Part shown: one piece after another, positions 45,701 through 58,778 of the stretch
Position numbering within the stretch: the stretch's first letter is position 1
Layout of the letters: the number at the start of each line of letters is the position of its first letter
NCBI RefSeq assembly: GCF_905475465.1
Contig: NC_062254.1
Location: forward strand, 6,282,001-6,346,000
DNA from: Pieris napi
Taxonomy: Eukaryota; Arthropoda; Insecta; Lepidoptera; Pieridae
Direction of reading: 5' to 3'
DNA length: 64,000 bases
The notes under the pieces: model-generated
The model's input: only the letters and a program-made list of their open reading frames with translations
Database searches by the model: none
What the model was told of the DNA's origin: nothing
Made by a program: the position numbers and the translations under genes

Positions 45701-46535
45701 GTGGAGTCCGAAGTAAGCAAAAAGCTATGATTTGAAAAAAATGTATATCGTATAACTTAATATTATCTTCAATACACTCAATAAACAACTTTAAATAGTA
45801 TGTCTAACGCAAGAACTCATCAGTACCAATCTAGTGGATATTATGAAAAAGATACAGGATGCAGATTTTTTCGAATTTTAATAAGAATTAGTAAAAAAAA
45901 GTCAATTTTCTTATAAAACGCAAAATAAATTATAACTCTGCAGGGGTAGGCTTAGAGACCTCTCGTACAACAATTTTTTGCAGCTGATGACCTCATCTAT
46001 CCCCTATTTGCGTTTGATCCACTACTTTTTGGCCACCCTGTATAGTAACGTTAAGCTTATACCTATTGGATTGTAGAATGGTTACACTCTCTGTATAAGT
46101 CCATTAGAAATTAGTTGAATGAAAATAGTAATAAAATTATAAATTAAAATAAAGATGGGTTGATTATACGTGTTGAAAATTTGAATGACAAGATGAAAAC
46201 AGGAAAAAGTATACAAACAAAACGGATATAGAAATCTGAGTCCCAGACCTTAAGGTGCCATTGGTAGTTTTGCTCTTGACCTGTAGACAATAAGCTTTCA
46301 AACATAGCTTTATTGCTTAAAAATCTGATTCAGTTATTTAAATAAAACCTAGATCGCTCTTTATAGTTATCTAAAAACTCCTTGCCAGCTATTATGGCAT
46401 TCATATTTTTATTACATAAAGTCAAATAAAATGTATGTATGAGGGTATGTGATTAATAATTTAGGTCGGTACCTTAAACTGTCCATCCCAATTACGTACT
46501 CAAACCCCAAAAGGACGATCTTCGCTCGAATAATA

Positions 46536-46858
46536 TCTTATATATAAAATTCTCGTGTCACAATGTTAGTCTGCATACTCCTCCGAAACGGCTTGACCGA
46601 TTCCTCTGAAATTTGGTAAGCATATTGGGTAGGTCTGAGAATCGGCTAACATCTATTTTTCACACCCCTAAATAATAAGGGTGGTCCACCCCTCAATTTT
46701 TATTTTTATTTTTTAGACAAAATTTTTAATTTCTATTTTTTTATGATACAGCATTAAAAAATACATACAATCCCTAACTTTCACCCCTCTACGATCAACC
46801 CCTATTTTTTTATTATAAATGACATACATGGCGAAACGACGTTTGCCGGATCAGCTAG
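46536..46858 (+). mobile_element. Non-autonomous Helitron, family 1, copy 2
   Basis: Begins TCTTATATATAAAATTCTCG, contains CTCCGAAACGGCTTGACCGA, GAGAATCGGCTAACATCTAT and CTACGATCAACCCCTATTTT, and ends CCGGATCAGCTAG at 46858. It has no coding capacity. Confidence 0.82.
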
Positions 46859-47734
46859 TTTCTTTTATAAATTATTCTTTTATTTATTTAGCCAATGTGG
46901 AAAGTAATGTTATGGTGACGTGAAATTTTGAAAGCAAAATGTTTAGTCCTTCTAGTACATTAATTTATAACTCGGACCTTAATCTGACGTAATCGTTGTT
47001 TTCTTCAATCCTGATAAAGGATGGTTCTTCTCCAAGAATCCTTATACCAAAAGCAGTTATATTTACTGGTGAGAGCGTCACAGACCTATCTGTTGGAATT
47101 GGTAATTATAATCTAGTATGAGCTATTTATTTGACGTGAATACCTATAAATTTGTTACAATACGGAGGAATTCAAAATACCTAATGGTAATTAAATCGAG
47201 GGAGACCATTTGGCGTTGTAGTTTCGAATCCATCCTTTACATCCAACATAAAATTATACTACTGAATAGCTAAAGGATCAAAGAATTGATAAAAATACGC
47301 AAGAGCAGTGGAGGTTATTATTCTGTGTCAGATTTGAAATGAATATAACTCTTGACTCGGAGAAGCTATGATATTTTAAAAGGGGTTTAGGGGATGAAAA
47401 TCATAGCTTATTAGTGGCATCCCGTTGCGTTATTTCTGTGGTGCTATAGCTAATAAATAAAGATTGTATAACAATAAGAATAGCACATCAGCACGTCTTA
47501 GTTTTCATTTTATATTTGCTGACAATGAAGGAATTTCTCAGAAGGCTAATATAAAATACTGTCCAAATACTGTCACCGAGCGATGACCGAATGTTCCCAA
47601 TATAAAGGTAATGTAAATGTTTAGCACTTATTCATTAATCGTGCTAGTGGTACTGTTGCAAAACCGAATTTCAATGGAAACTTAACTGGAAAAGACCATC
47701 AATATTTACAATGTGTTTTATAAACAGCGCTTAA

Positions 47735-48087
47735 TCTAATATATAAAATTCTCGTGTCGCGGTGTTTGTGGTTAGACTCCTCCGAAACGGCTCGACCGAT
47801 TCTCATGAAATTTTGTGTGCATATAGGGTATAACTGAAAATCGGACAACATCTATTTTTCATCCCCCTAAATGTGGTCCCTTTTTAAATCTTATTTTTAA
47901 TTTTAGATAAAAAATATGTTTTTATTTATTTATGATACAGCATACAAAAATACATAAAACTCTTAATTATCACCCCTCTACGATCAACCCCTATTTTTTA
48001 TTAAAGTAGATAGTTATTTTTATTGAACCAAAAAATGTTTCCTAGAAATAATATACATGGCAAAACAACGTTTGCTGGGTCAGCTAG
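47735..48087 (+). mobile_element. Non-autonomous Helitron, family 1, copy 3
   Basis: Begins TCTAATATATAAAATTCTCG at 47735, contains CTCCGAAACGGCTCGACCGA and CCTCTACGATCAACCCCTAT, and ends TGGGTCAGCTAG at 48087. It lies 0.9 kb from copy 2 in the same orientation. Confidence 0.85.
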
Positions 48088-48896
48088 TATTTTATAAAAT
48101 TTTCGCACACTTAAACAAATCTAAGAGATTCAGGTTCCAAAGTTTGCTTAATACTTTAAACTGGTGATGAAGGCATTAGAGCGCTGAATGCATAAGAAAT
48201 GAGTTCCCGCCAAGCTGCTATATAATTAGTTACTTTATTACGTTAGTAAATCATAATGCTTAAGGACGATTAAAGATGAAATGTAAAGAAGTGTTTCATG
48301 ATTACAGATACTAGGAATAATAATAACAACCTAAAGTCTTTTAACTTTTTATATAACGAATCCAATCACTGCTACAATAATAATAATAATAATTTTTTGC
48401 ACAGCAGGGGTTTGAACACCTCAGGGTTCAGAGACGAAGTATATACAGCTCTACAAGTCTGTCATAATTATTTAAACATATAAAAAGTAATGTGTACATT
48501 GCGCGTAAAAGCGAAATCTAAGGATAATAAATAAAATATTTACGCGGGGTTTCTTGATAGAGGAAAATTGCGACCGCTATATCTCGAAACTAATTTGAAA
48601 AGTAATTGACTTGGTTTGTTTCCGTATTATCTTGTTTAATCTGGATCCAATTCCTTTGTAAAGCTGTTTTGATGTGTTAACAAAACTTTAATAAGTAGGA
48701 AAACAGTGATACTATTGTTTCCGTAGCGTGTTAATGTTAGTTAATTCAGTTAAAGTAATTAATAAGAAGTTATTTGGACAAATCATTTAATATCAACAAG
48801 GCTTTAATTTTAATGAGCAAGGGGACCGATGTATGTTCTAGATTTTTGGGTCTCACACGGATTTATTTGTTATAATTTTCACCTGGGAAGACTTAA
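48088..48896. other. Gene-free stretch with an (AAT)n run
   Basis: An AAT microsatellite lies at about 48374-48393. No exon is supported. Confidence 0.45.
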
Positions 48897-49070
48897 TATG
48901 TTTTCTATATAAAATACAGCATAGGTTTGAACGTGAGACAATTATTACCTGGACTAGCCTTGGCGAACGCTGTTCATGCGTCCAAGAGAAGGGATATCGA
49001 CGCATTATTGCAAACAGACCAGGGTGATTTGGCCGATGTGAGTATGGTAGTGCCAGGGTCATGGCCGTAG
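48897..49070 (+). other. Unidentified coding-like fragment in a GC-richer island
   Basis: A frame from after a TAA (48894-48896) to a TAG at 49068-49070 reads GLNVRQLLPGLALANAVHAS, KRRDIDALLQTDQGD and so on. It is protein-like, and a possible acceptor (ATACAG) lies at 48919. The island continues to about 49290 with an imperfect hairpin (CCACCAGCAACGCC / GGCGATTGCTGGTGG, 49152-49202). It may be a retroelement or captured-gene fragment; not recognised. Confidence 0.3.
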
Positions 49071-49389
49071 GGGGGCGTGATTTTAACGGCTGATCACGTG
49101 GTGGAAAGGGGACAAAGCTACGTTGTTATCGTGTTAGGACACGGTAACAACCACCAGCAACGCCTACCTTGGGCAACCTTCCTTGGGCGATTGCTGGTGG
49201 TGCCATGAGGTTATAGTGGGTTATAAAAACTCGCGCCGCGGGATTGTATGGGATGGCACGTTGTGCTCTAGACCAAAGATTTGTTATAACAAAATACATC
49301 TTAAAATACAAAATAATATGATTTTGTATTGGATTGTGAGTTTATAGATGTAGAAATAATATTTTTGTAAGAACTTTTTATTCTTAGAA

Positions 49390-49500
49390 AAGGTCACTTT
49401 TTACACGCTTTATATTAGCTTCACCTGTATGTTTGTATGTATGTATGTATGTAACCGACTCCTTCGGACTCGATTTTGACCCACTTTTACCTTTGCTCGA
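49390..49500 (+). repeat. Lepidopteran dispersed repeat with (GTAT)n core
   Basis: TTTATATTAGCTTCACCTGT, a run of TGTATGTATGTATG and ACCGACTCCTTCGGACTCGA form a common lepidopteran repeat motif. Confidence 0.5.
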
Positions 49501-49721
49501 TAGCCGAAAAATATGGCACAGAGCGCCCCACGCTTTTTCACAATAATACCAGTATTTTTTGTTCATTACCATTTTCAGCCTTAATTAGGAATTATTTTTC
49601 ACTTTTTAGTTTGATGTGCTTTAAAAGCGTGTTTTTTAGTTTTTTTAAACTATTATTTATTTTTTATTTTTTTTAGAATGAAATACACTTTTTGTAACTC
49701 TTTCGTTATTCTCCTTGGTTA

Positions 49722-49893
49722 AACCATTTTTCTTTATAAGCGCGACGTTTCTGACTTGATTTTGTTTTAAAAACCATTTAAGCGAACACAATATAATTTT
49801 TACCGTCTCTCCGTTGTCTCATTATGTTGATTTATTATAGCTTGTATTTAAAACGTTTAAGATACGGGCCGAACCTTCAAAACTAAAAAAAAA
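49722..49893 (+). repeat. Retroposon-like direct repeat, copy 1
   Basis: About 172 bp beginning AACCATTTTTCTTTATAAGC and ending AACCTTCAAAACT plus an oligo-A run. It is nearly identical to 51126-51302. The terminal A-run points to a retroposed sequence rather than an LTR. Confidence 0.7.
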
Positions 49894-50512
49894 CTACCTG
49901 TGATCTTTTGCAACCACTGCAAAACCACTTTTTAACCACTGTAAAAAATGTATACTAGATTAATATATTAAACTATATTATAGGTCGGTTATCGAAAGCT
50001 GGCGGGTTCACAGTACTCACACTAATTCAATTTCACATACAGTATGTTTCAAAATATGATTTTTTTGCCATGCTATACATTTTAGTCCACTCATACACGA
50101 CGGACAGTCTATTCATGATGTATTTATGATTGTATTTCAGTTTGACATCACGTCTCGCGCTTATTCACAGACACTACACAAGCACAAAGTGTAAATGTGT
50201 TGAAGCCGCCAGCTTTAGTTAACATACCTATAATATAATTTTATTATTTAAGACATAATATATAGAGGCTGAGAATATATAAACTTTCTTCGATGCTGAA
50301 AAGTTAATACCAATTTTTTTATGCTAATAATGACTGTGATTTAAATAGCTTTTCACTTTCCAAAATACAAGTAATTGCTACTAGAGGTATGTTTAATATA
50401 GAATGTCTGATTTACTAGGTATATAGATCCCGAGGGATACAACTGTTAATTATTTAATCGCTGTAGCTTGACATTATTTGAGACCTCAATCGACCGGTCC
50501 ACAGGCGGACGA

Positions 50513-50969
50513 TTATCGTGGGAACAACACATAGACAAATTAACTAAAATCAACGCATACAAATTCACGTTCAACCAATCACCACAAGTTGCACCCGTTC
50601 ACAAGTATGACGCATGGCCAGCCATCGGCCCCCTCGCCATATTTTAGGGAGAAAGACAACCCGACGCATGGACGCCGCCACAAGCAATGACATTTAAGCA
50701 ACCATGACGATCCTCGAAATATGAATTATACTGAAATAATTTGATACCACATGGATCACGATTTGCTCTCACTTTACATTATGTTATTCCTGATCCCGCA
50801 ATGGTGACCTCGGGACCTTAATAGTAGAGGACGTCACCACAGTAATCAAAAAGATTGCTGGGTCTACGAACAAAGGCTCCATCAACACGTGAATGTCGAG
50901 GCTATTCAACTTCTTGACACCCCGGGCCTAGTGAGAAGATTGGAAAGCACAAAACCGGTAATGTTGTAA
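50513..50969 (+). pseudogene. Jockey-like LINE ORF2 remnants
   Basis: Two pieces in the plus strand resemble non-LTR reverse-transcriptase proteins: GRLSWEQHIDKLTKINAYKF (from about 50513), a typical 'D-RLSW--HI' block, and near the end HVNVEAIQLLDTPGLVRRLE followed by a TAA at 50967-50969. Frames between them are broken by shifts and stops, so the copy is dead. Confidence 0.5.
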
Positions 50970-51125
50970 CGTGTAAAAAATATTTATAACAAGGTGTGAA
51001 TGTTGGAGAAAAATAAATAAAATATTAGTAGAATAAGTGGGTCTGCAGTAGTTTTTATATAATTCAACGTAAACCATTATTCAGTGGAACTAAAGCATCC
51101 ACAAGAATCAAACTTAATTTAGTTT

Positions 51126-51302
51126 AACCATTTTTCTTTATTAGGGCGACGTTTCTGACTTGATTGTGTTTTAAAAAACCATTTAAGCGAACACAATATT
51201 ATTTTTATCTCTCTCCGTTGTCTCAACATTTTAAGTTGATTTATTATAGCTTGTATTTAACTCGATTAAGATATGGGCCGAACCTTCAAAACTAAAAAAA
51301 AA
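51126..51302 (+). repeat. Retroposon-like direct repeat, copy 2
   Basis: Second copy of the 49722 sequence, about 1.4 kb downstream in the same orientation, again ending in an A-run followed here by GGGGGG. Confidence 0.7.
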
Positions 51303-51734
51303 GGGGGGTTACTATGGGGTTTTGGACACACAAATTAAACGCGTTGTTGCATCGGAACTGGTAGACTTTCAGAATAAACTAAATTAATTGTATAAACTTT
51401 AGAAAAACATTTTTAAGTAAAAAATGTGAGAATCCTCCTAATAATAAGGGTGTACGAGCCCGCGTATAAAAATCAGGTTGCACTCTTCTAACTATTGCTT
51501 TCTGTTACATTGTGTTTAGGCTGTGATGAAAAAAAAAACATATGGGTACTTTCGTTAAGTTTTTACGAAGAGGTTTAGAGTCTTGCATATAATTATGGTA
51601 GAATAAATTTAATAAAAGCAAGTAGCTAAATATACTGCCATCGAGATTATAATACATCGCCGATACTGTAGCTCCTAATATCGAATCCGACATCGACGTT
51701 GAGGTTGCAACTACAGCGCTACGGATATTAATTC

Positions 51735-51890
51735 AATTCAAAATCATTTATTCATTTAGGTTCCACAATGTACACTAATGAACGTCTATAAAGAAATACA
51801 TATTAAATGCTTCTAAATTTACATTTACTGCCAGTTCTCAAAAGAAGGGCATAGAACAGACGAGAAGAACTGGCAATAAACTCAATCGTT
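51735..51890 (-). mobile_element. LINE 3' tail (jockey-like), minus orientation
   Basis: On the minus strand: GAGTTTATTGCCAGTTCTTC, GAGAACTGGCAGTAAATGTA, GACGTTCATTAGTGTACATT and a GAATAAATGATTTTGAATTG end. Same family as 22600-22765. Confidence 0.7.
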
Positions 51891-53534
51891 TTGGAAGTTA
51901 CTTGCGCAGCACATCAACATACGAATACGTTGTTCACATACGAATGGACTCAATTGTTAATAGACCCTTCAATGAACGTGATACAAACGTAATAATGGAT
52001 ATCCATCAATATTCAACGACTGTGCGATGATTAAAATTGTTTTAAAGCCACGTTCAAATAATTTAACAGAGTTTATTAAAAGTTTTTAGTGGTGTGGGGA
52101 ATCATAATGAACTTCCTTAAGTTAACAAGGAACTATATAATGTAACCATAAAATTAATCTAAAAATTATAACTCATAAATGATAAAAACATCTAGATAAT
52201 GTTCTTGAGGTATGCTAAAATGGCATTTTATATTGCATACAACATTTTAAAATGCATGTTTAATTAACAGGTCGGGAGAAAAGTTTTTTGTTACATTATT
52301 AAACAGTTCGACCTTTCGAGTGCTTTTTAGAATTTGTGAATCGTTGTCAGCTAAAGCTTAGCTGATACAATTTATGATTAATTTAAAGAGAATCTCTAAA
52401 TTAAAGTAAAGAAAAAATACGTAGTTGGCATAATCTTAGACGTCAAAATTAACCTACACTAACTAATCTGTTAATTTATTCAACTGATCATAACAACGAA
52501 CCTAATGTTTAATTAAATTATTTATCAAGCTCGGCACACTCATACATATGGTACATATGTATTAAGAAAAATAAAATACAAGATTTAATGTGACAAGCAC
52601 TCATAGGTAAACATAACAAACACGAAGAGAAAATGAAATACATCGATTCATAAATTAAAGGAAAATTGAGTTCAAAGTGTGAGGGGAGCAACTATGGATA
52701 TCCAGACCTAGCTCGTTTAAGAGAATGCTCAATCTGAGGTACAAATGGGTTAATGGGATGATCTAGATAGTAGATACCCCAGTATCTAGAGAGTACACGA
52801 AATTTAAATTAAGTTAAAAGGTTGGGGCAATCAACCTGATTCTTAAATATTTGAACGCACTAAGGTTATTTCTTGATAGGACTTCATAAATTAAAATCCA
52901 GCAAAGGAGTAAGAAACAAAAACATTGTATAAAATTTGTTATACAAAAGTGAAATAAGTCGTTATATTTTATCTAATGGAAATCCACTGTTTAGATAATT
53001 CTCAGAATTATGAATTATTTACTCTAGCGAGTTAATGAGTTGCTAAGGAATGTTAAGAAATATCCCAGGACTTTGTTCTATACTTTATGGTCGCGTTATA
53101 GGCGATTCAGTTTCCGCGTCTAAAAAGCCTTCATTTTATTTGATTACGTTATTTAAAAAGAAATACATCTCTTTTTTTTTTAATTTATAATTGTTGTACT
53201 TTATCCAATAAGGTTTCTGGTCTTGCCACCTTTTTTAACTAGTAGTACACAATTAATTTACAAGCTAGCTTAATCTATTTATAGTACATATATGTAAGTG
53301 GATGTTGTAATGTTTTTAATACGTTTAAGGAATAAACATCTTAAACCGTACATATACAAAAGTTGGTTGTTCACCAATAAGTGATCTGTAAATGATTTCA
53401 GCGTAATGCGACTTTTGATTGATAGATTTTTTTTTATTTTAATTAAACAAATTTACAATTTTCTTAACCTACAAAGTAATAATAATAATAATTAAAAATG
53501 AATAAATAGAAAATTAAACCAAATTTTAAAAGTT
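51891..53534. other. Gene-free AT-rich stretch
   Basis: No exon, RNA gene or named repeat recognised, apart from an AAT run near 53476. Confidence 0.45.
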
Positions 53535-53951
53535 TTGTCCCTGTGGCAGTGTACCAGTGACAGCATTTCCTCGCTGTATTGCGATACTTATTCGTTGAGC
53601 GAGGAAAGCACCTGTGCACTTGAACCCCACAGCCTAAGAGTCTCTACTACAAAGGGAAGAAAGTCGAAGTTGGAGGAAAAACTCGATTTGAGTCGTTTAT
53701 TATTTGCGCCTGCTCTGCGGCCGCCCAGCTTTATTTCATGGTCAGTTTTGGAGGTCATGGCCTATTCTAAACGACACGGCGACATTGAGTCTCTTAAAAA
53801 ATCTTTGGAGCAAGCAGTGGCGAAATTTCCCTTGGAAACAGTGCATAAATCCATATATTCGTGGCCAAACAGATTAAAGGCCTGTATAAAAGCTAAAGGT
53901 GGTCATTTCGAATATAATATTTTTTTATTTTTTGCTGAGACTTTAATATAA
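53535..53951 (+). pseudogene. Tc1/mariner-like transposase C-terminal remnant
   Basis: An open frame of 138 codons. Its second half reads WSVLEVMAYSKRHGDIESLK, then SLEQAVAKFPLE and SWPNRLKACIKAKGGHFE, which is the conserved C-terminal end of Tc1/mariner-family transposases (WSVLE ... LK-SL--A ... WP-RL-AC--A-GGHFE). The catalytic DDE/D residues and the N-terminal DNA-binding part are not recognisable, and no flanking inverted repeats were found, so this is a decayed fragment. Confidence 0.75.
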
Positions 53952-54888
53952 ATCTAGGTATAAATTTTAATAATATTAAATTTTCATTTGTAACAAAACT
54001 TATGGCTGGACTAGGTATATAAAAGTATAATTTATAGGCATCAATAATAATCTTTTGGGATTATTCAGTGACATACGTTTAATTTAAAAATGTACCCAAA
54101 TATAAATCCCTTGGATCATACAGATCAACCCGTAACACTGTCACAAGATCCAAGCCGTTAGCCGTGCGTTAATAGGATCAATGTAGGCTTTATTTGGGAC
54201 GATGTCCACACGATTTCACCTAACTTATCGAATTTGCAAATCGGCTTATACTTCGTTAACCATATTATGTATAAGGTGATTGATAGCTTTAACGGACAAC
54301 TGTCGGCCTTTTGACAAAGTTATATCTCCATTAACATGAAATATTTTCTATAATCATGATTAAATAAGTGGAGGTATCGGTCTGCCTGTACATGAGAAAA
54401 AATTATAATACGTATATAAAATATAATATAATACAGTGTATTTTAACTATATTATATTTTATACCAATATAATATATACGAGTATATTATATATTTAATC
54501 ATAAGGCATACCAAATTTGTGTAGCGTTAATAAATTACTATTGTTAATTATGACCGAAATATAATCTGTTCATTTAGCTTGATCCATTGATGTATCAAGC
54601 GAAAGTAAGTTATTCTAATTTAAGATTTTAGGCGTCCCTGCAAAATACAAAAAGGCAATATAGAAAGCCTTTTTTAGAAAGTTTTGGGTCAAAACTGTAA
54701 AAATCAGCCATCTGCCAATCAACATGCCTTAAAACGCTTTGAATGTCTCATTTTCGGACAATAGCTGGGTTGATAATCTCAACAGCTGCTAAGTTCACAC
54801 GTGAAAATTACTGCATTTCGATTGGTTGGACGATTCACAGCTGTTAAGAGTAACGTGTGTTACTTAGGCTTGTGATTTATATAATAAA
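53952..54888. other. Gene-free stretch with an AT-rich palindrome
   Basis: ATAAAATATAATATA and its complement TATATTATATTTTAT lie at about 54416-54466, separated by about 19 bases. No exon is seen. Confidence 0.45.
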
Positions 54889-55294
54889 CTAGCAAACTCA
54901 GCGAAGCGTTGCTGTGGCTAAGTATTGTGTATTACATAGTAGTAAACTATTCAAGGGAAACGGTAGGAAAACACCAGTCATGGCGACCGCCCTGCTTTTT
55001 TGGTGGTTATGCCAATTTGTGGGTATGTGGTGTTAAATTGTAGCTTATGTGAAACGTTGGAACTTTCAACACAGCGCCAATCGCCATCTGTTAGAATTGT
55101 GACTGTCAAATAATAAATAAATAAATAATTTGCAATAAAATAATATTGCGGGTATAAATTAAGATATAAGCTATCCTATCTTTTAAGTTATATCGAACTG
55201 CACACGGTGTGCAAAATTTATTGAAATCAGTTCTGTAGTTTAGGAGTCCATAGCAGACAAACAACGTGACGCGTAATTTATATGTATATTAAGA
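54889..55294 (-). mobile_element. Non-autonomous Helitron, family 2, copy 2
   Basis: On the minus strand it starts TCTTAATATACATATAAATT (55294), contains GCTATGGACTCCTAAACTAC and ACAGATGGCGATTGGCGCTG, and ends GAGTTTGCTAG at 54889. Closely related to 34880-35263. Confidence 0.78.
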
Positions 55295-55597
55295 TTGGTA
55301 AGTTTATAGCTGTAATCTTACATAGTATATTTAGGAATTACTTATAAATATGCTATTGTCTGCGTGGCGTAGCGTTAAGCACCAGCCGTGTCCGGGCATA
55401 AGCGGTTGTCAATCGTATTTTTTTAGTCAAGTTTTACTTACCTGAAAGAAAACCTACGCAATAGTATTCTCATGGACTAATGAGTGGTTTACGGGACTTA
55501 ATAATTTGGTTACCTGTTTTAAAATGAGGAAGCTAATTATTGCTTTTACTTGTACATCATAAACAAGATATTAAAACAGTTGTCTAATATATTAAGT

Positions 55598-55922
55598 AAA
55601 ACTTCTTTAGGAGGATGAGGGTAAATTTTTTACGAAACGTCACGGAAATGTACACCGTTTTTGTCAAAGAAGAGGCAGAGAGCGATTGAGACCAATTGAG
55701 AGAGTGTGAGAACGGTGAATTAACTTATAGAAATTCTATTTTTAAAATTAAAATTTCGTTAAGACAATTTATGAAATATTAGATATTATTAATTCATTAA
55801 ATTTCTAACATATCTTCCTGCCCCTCCCCCCCCTTTTAAAAAATCTGTGGAAATCTTAAGTTTTAGATTTGTATAAATATGAACAAGAGTTAAAAATTAG
55901 TTTGCCAAAGAAGTTTCACTTC
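55598..55922. mobile_element. MITE of the 16497 family, copy 3
   Basis: The ends AAGTAAAACTTCTTTAGG and CCAAAGAAGTTTCACTTC are inverted with few mismatches. The interior shares GAGAGCGATT and TTATAGAAATTCTATTTTTA with the copy at 39096. A C-rich run lies at 55822-55834. Confidence 0.65.
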
Positions 55923-57596
55923 TGACATGTGAACTTTGTTTAAGTTGCTTCAAACTTGCAGATTCGTTGCATTAGAAGTATGCATTCATTTCAAATTTAG
56001 AAATACAATTACCCTTATTACACCGAACCGAAATCTTACCCACGGAAATAAAACAGACCAATTTGAGACAAAATAGAGTGAAAGCCTTCCCGCTTAGTCT
56101 CTTAAATTATTAACCCTGTAAGGGTGATACGTAGAAAGGTCTTGTTTAGGCGTTAAGGGAGGAGGGAACTTAATACCCTATATCACTGTCGGGGTAATAC
56201 AAACTAGCGGGGTCGTAACCTTTTCCACTAAATTACGTATCGGCACATGGGATAATCCCAACTTAGTTGAATAACGTTGAAACGAGGAACTAATTCCGTA
56301 ATAAGTATATTGAATTAATAATATCGTTATAAGTGTGTGCGTTGTGTAAACTGTAATGACCTTACGCAAATATGTGTAATTACCTGAACAATATCTAGCG
56401 TCAGTCCTTGTCAATATTTGGATGTAATGGCCTAATTTTGTTTAACAACACTCTCACGAGGGGAATATGGAATATTAAACATAAGTTCGGTCTTCAATTT
56501 GTTTACTTTTATTTATTTTACAGTTTATTCAATTGAAATTTAAAAGACAATTTTAAATTAATATATGAAGAGGAAATTTATGTACTAACAAATACAATGT
56601 ACAAATAATTTATTTGTCGAGGTGTGTGTGGGAATTAAAAATTTGTGGATATGTATGAGTGTTGGTACGTTTTTATGTGATCTTATAAATCCATTCGATT
56701 TGCTTATATCATTCGAAAATACGCGTTTCGAGATTATATGGAATAAGTCAAGGCCCGCGTACTCCTTATTATATAGATTTCCAATAAGTAAGTGTATTAT
56801 TTGATGTGTTATATATCTCTGAACTTAAGATGAAAAAACCTACCTGGCGTGTTGGGGACACCGTCAGCCATGACTTCTCTATTGAACATTTAACATTTTC
56901 TCAAATTTACCTAATAGTATATTGTCAAAATTTTCTAATCAGCAAATTGAAATATAAATTTCTGTTTGATAATAGGTGAAAAGACAGATTTGGTTTGTTT
57001 TTTTATCGTCATGAACAAAATTTCTTTTTATACAAAATATCGTGTACGTAACAAGGATTGCAATGCTACGAATTTCGGTAACAATAAAATTTACTATCAA
57101 ACCTACCACTAGGGTCAACTATACGATAATATAGACTAAAGGCACACCCTTGGCAATAAACGCAAATTAAAATTTAATCAAATCTCAACGAAATAAAAGA
57201 CATTGCGAATATTAAATATAGGTACATACAACCTAACCGGAGTGAGATTCCCCACAAAATCTCCCGGCGACCATTACACGGAAGTACCTCTTACACCTTA
57301 CAACTTATTGAATTATTTATCAAACTATCCTTATTGGATATATATAGCTTGGAAACAATCCTATACTTTTATATCGTTCAATCTAAGGGACATAAAGTAT
57401 ATGTCCAAGTCGTTCGTTTATTACGACGCTAATAAACGTCATATTTCTTTTATTTGCTATACCTATGTAGTTTCCTTATGTATATGAATAATAAATCATG
57501 TTTTTGTAGCTGTTGGTTTGGATTAAAGTTAGTGTGCGAGCCAAGGCTGTACATTTGGCTCACTCACGCTTTCTTAGTTTTATACGCTTGGCGGTT
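55923..57596. other. Gene-free stretch
   Basis: Short frames at 56178-56414 (minus), 56622-56804 and 57203-57487 (plus) have no motif. No repeat family recognised. Confidence 0.4.
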
Positions 57597-57872
57597 TTCT
57601 AAATCGTCGGAGTTACACCCCGAGAGTATAGCTAGACGCAGGCACTCTCTTCAACTAATACTTTGCATGCCTTCGATTCATAGCAATTTACTAAATCATG
57701 GGAGTTACACCCCGCGAGTATAGCTAGACGCAGGCACTCTCTTCAACTAATACTTTGCATTCCTTCGTTTCATAGCAATTTACTAAATCATGGGAGTTAC
57801 ACCCCGAGAGTATAGCCAGACGTAGGCACTCCCTTCGACTGGTTACTTTGCATTCATTTGTTACATAACAAT
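57597..57872 (+). repeat. Tandem repeat, period 92, about three copies
   Basis: GGAGTTACACCCCG recurs with AGTTAC starting at 57611, 57703 and 57795, exactly 92 bases apart, followed in each unit by GAGTATAGC, AGGCACTC and CTTTGCAT blocks. The first two units are almost identical and the third is more diverged. The frame 57454-57723 overlaps it and is not a gene. Confidence 0.9.
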
Positions 57873-58778
57873 TAACATTTCATTATTTAGCAACAAACTT
57901 TAACGGTATAAAACCAAATCTCAACTAACACGTTACTTACATACAAAAATACCCTAGTTTTAAGTGTAAAACAAACATCTAATTAAATCATCAATTATAA
58001 TACAAATTTAGTAACTTCTAATCTAATTTTCGTTCGAAAGTTGAATTCTTAACAATAAAATACGTGACTAAATATCATTGTATCTGTCTTCAGTCAGTAG
58101 CTCATGTGGTGGTCAGCAAGGAAACATCTGGAGCGGGAAAATCATTGTGGCTTTGATATCCTTTAGATATTTGGCGCAGTAGGAGTTCAGTCGTTCCCAC
58201 ATCCTTCATTGAACGAGCATGCCTTATTTGGTACAAATCGATGCACGGTCAGAGTTAACAACCACCTAACGACTAAGGTTTATAATCGCCAGCTCAACAT
58301 AATTTTAAATTAAGTTTTTTACTCCAGGTATGTCAATAAATACAATTCAGAGAATCGATATGAAACCCAAATCAACTTCCACGCTCGTCTGACGTCAATT
58401 GTGTGAAATACCAATTACAGTCAATTAATTGAACCGTGAGCCAAATAAAGATTCAATGATTAAAACTATATTGACATAACATAACCGAACTGAAATAATT
58501 ATAATTGTTGCGTAAACAGACCATGGTTTGGTGTGAATTCAAAATCTCGTTAGCAAAATTTAAAATAACTCGTTAACGAAACACTCCAGTCGTCCTGTGA
58601 TTTCGTTTAATAATTCGAGAGTACTGTTAAAAAATGTATTTTTGATTTTTGTCATTACAGAATATATGAAATATATTTTCAAGCTTTGATTGGATTTGAG
58701 TTCTTTAGCACCAATTTCATCATAACTTCATTTAGCATTATTAAGCTTTTGAGGTTCGATGATGCTTTTAACAAACTG
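57873..58778. other. Gene-free AT-rich stretch
   Basis: No exon or named repeat. A TATAAAA at about 57906 is not followed by a supported frame. Confidence 0.45.

Noticed and set aside
49722..51302. LTR retrotransposon with direct terminal repeats
   Set aside because: The repeats lack TG...CA ends and a 4-6 bp duplication, and they end in A-runs; the inner remnant is LINE-like.
57454..57723. 89-codon frame
   Set aside because: Its second half runs through the 92-bp tandem repeat, so the open frame is a by-product.
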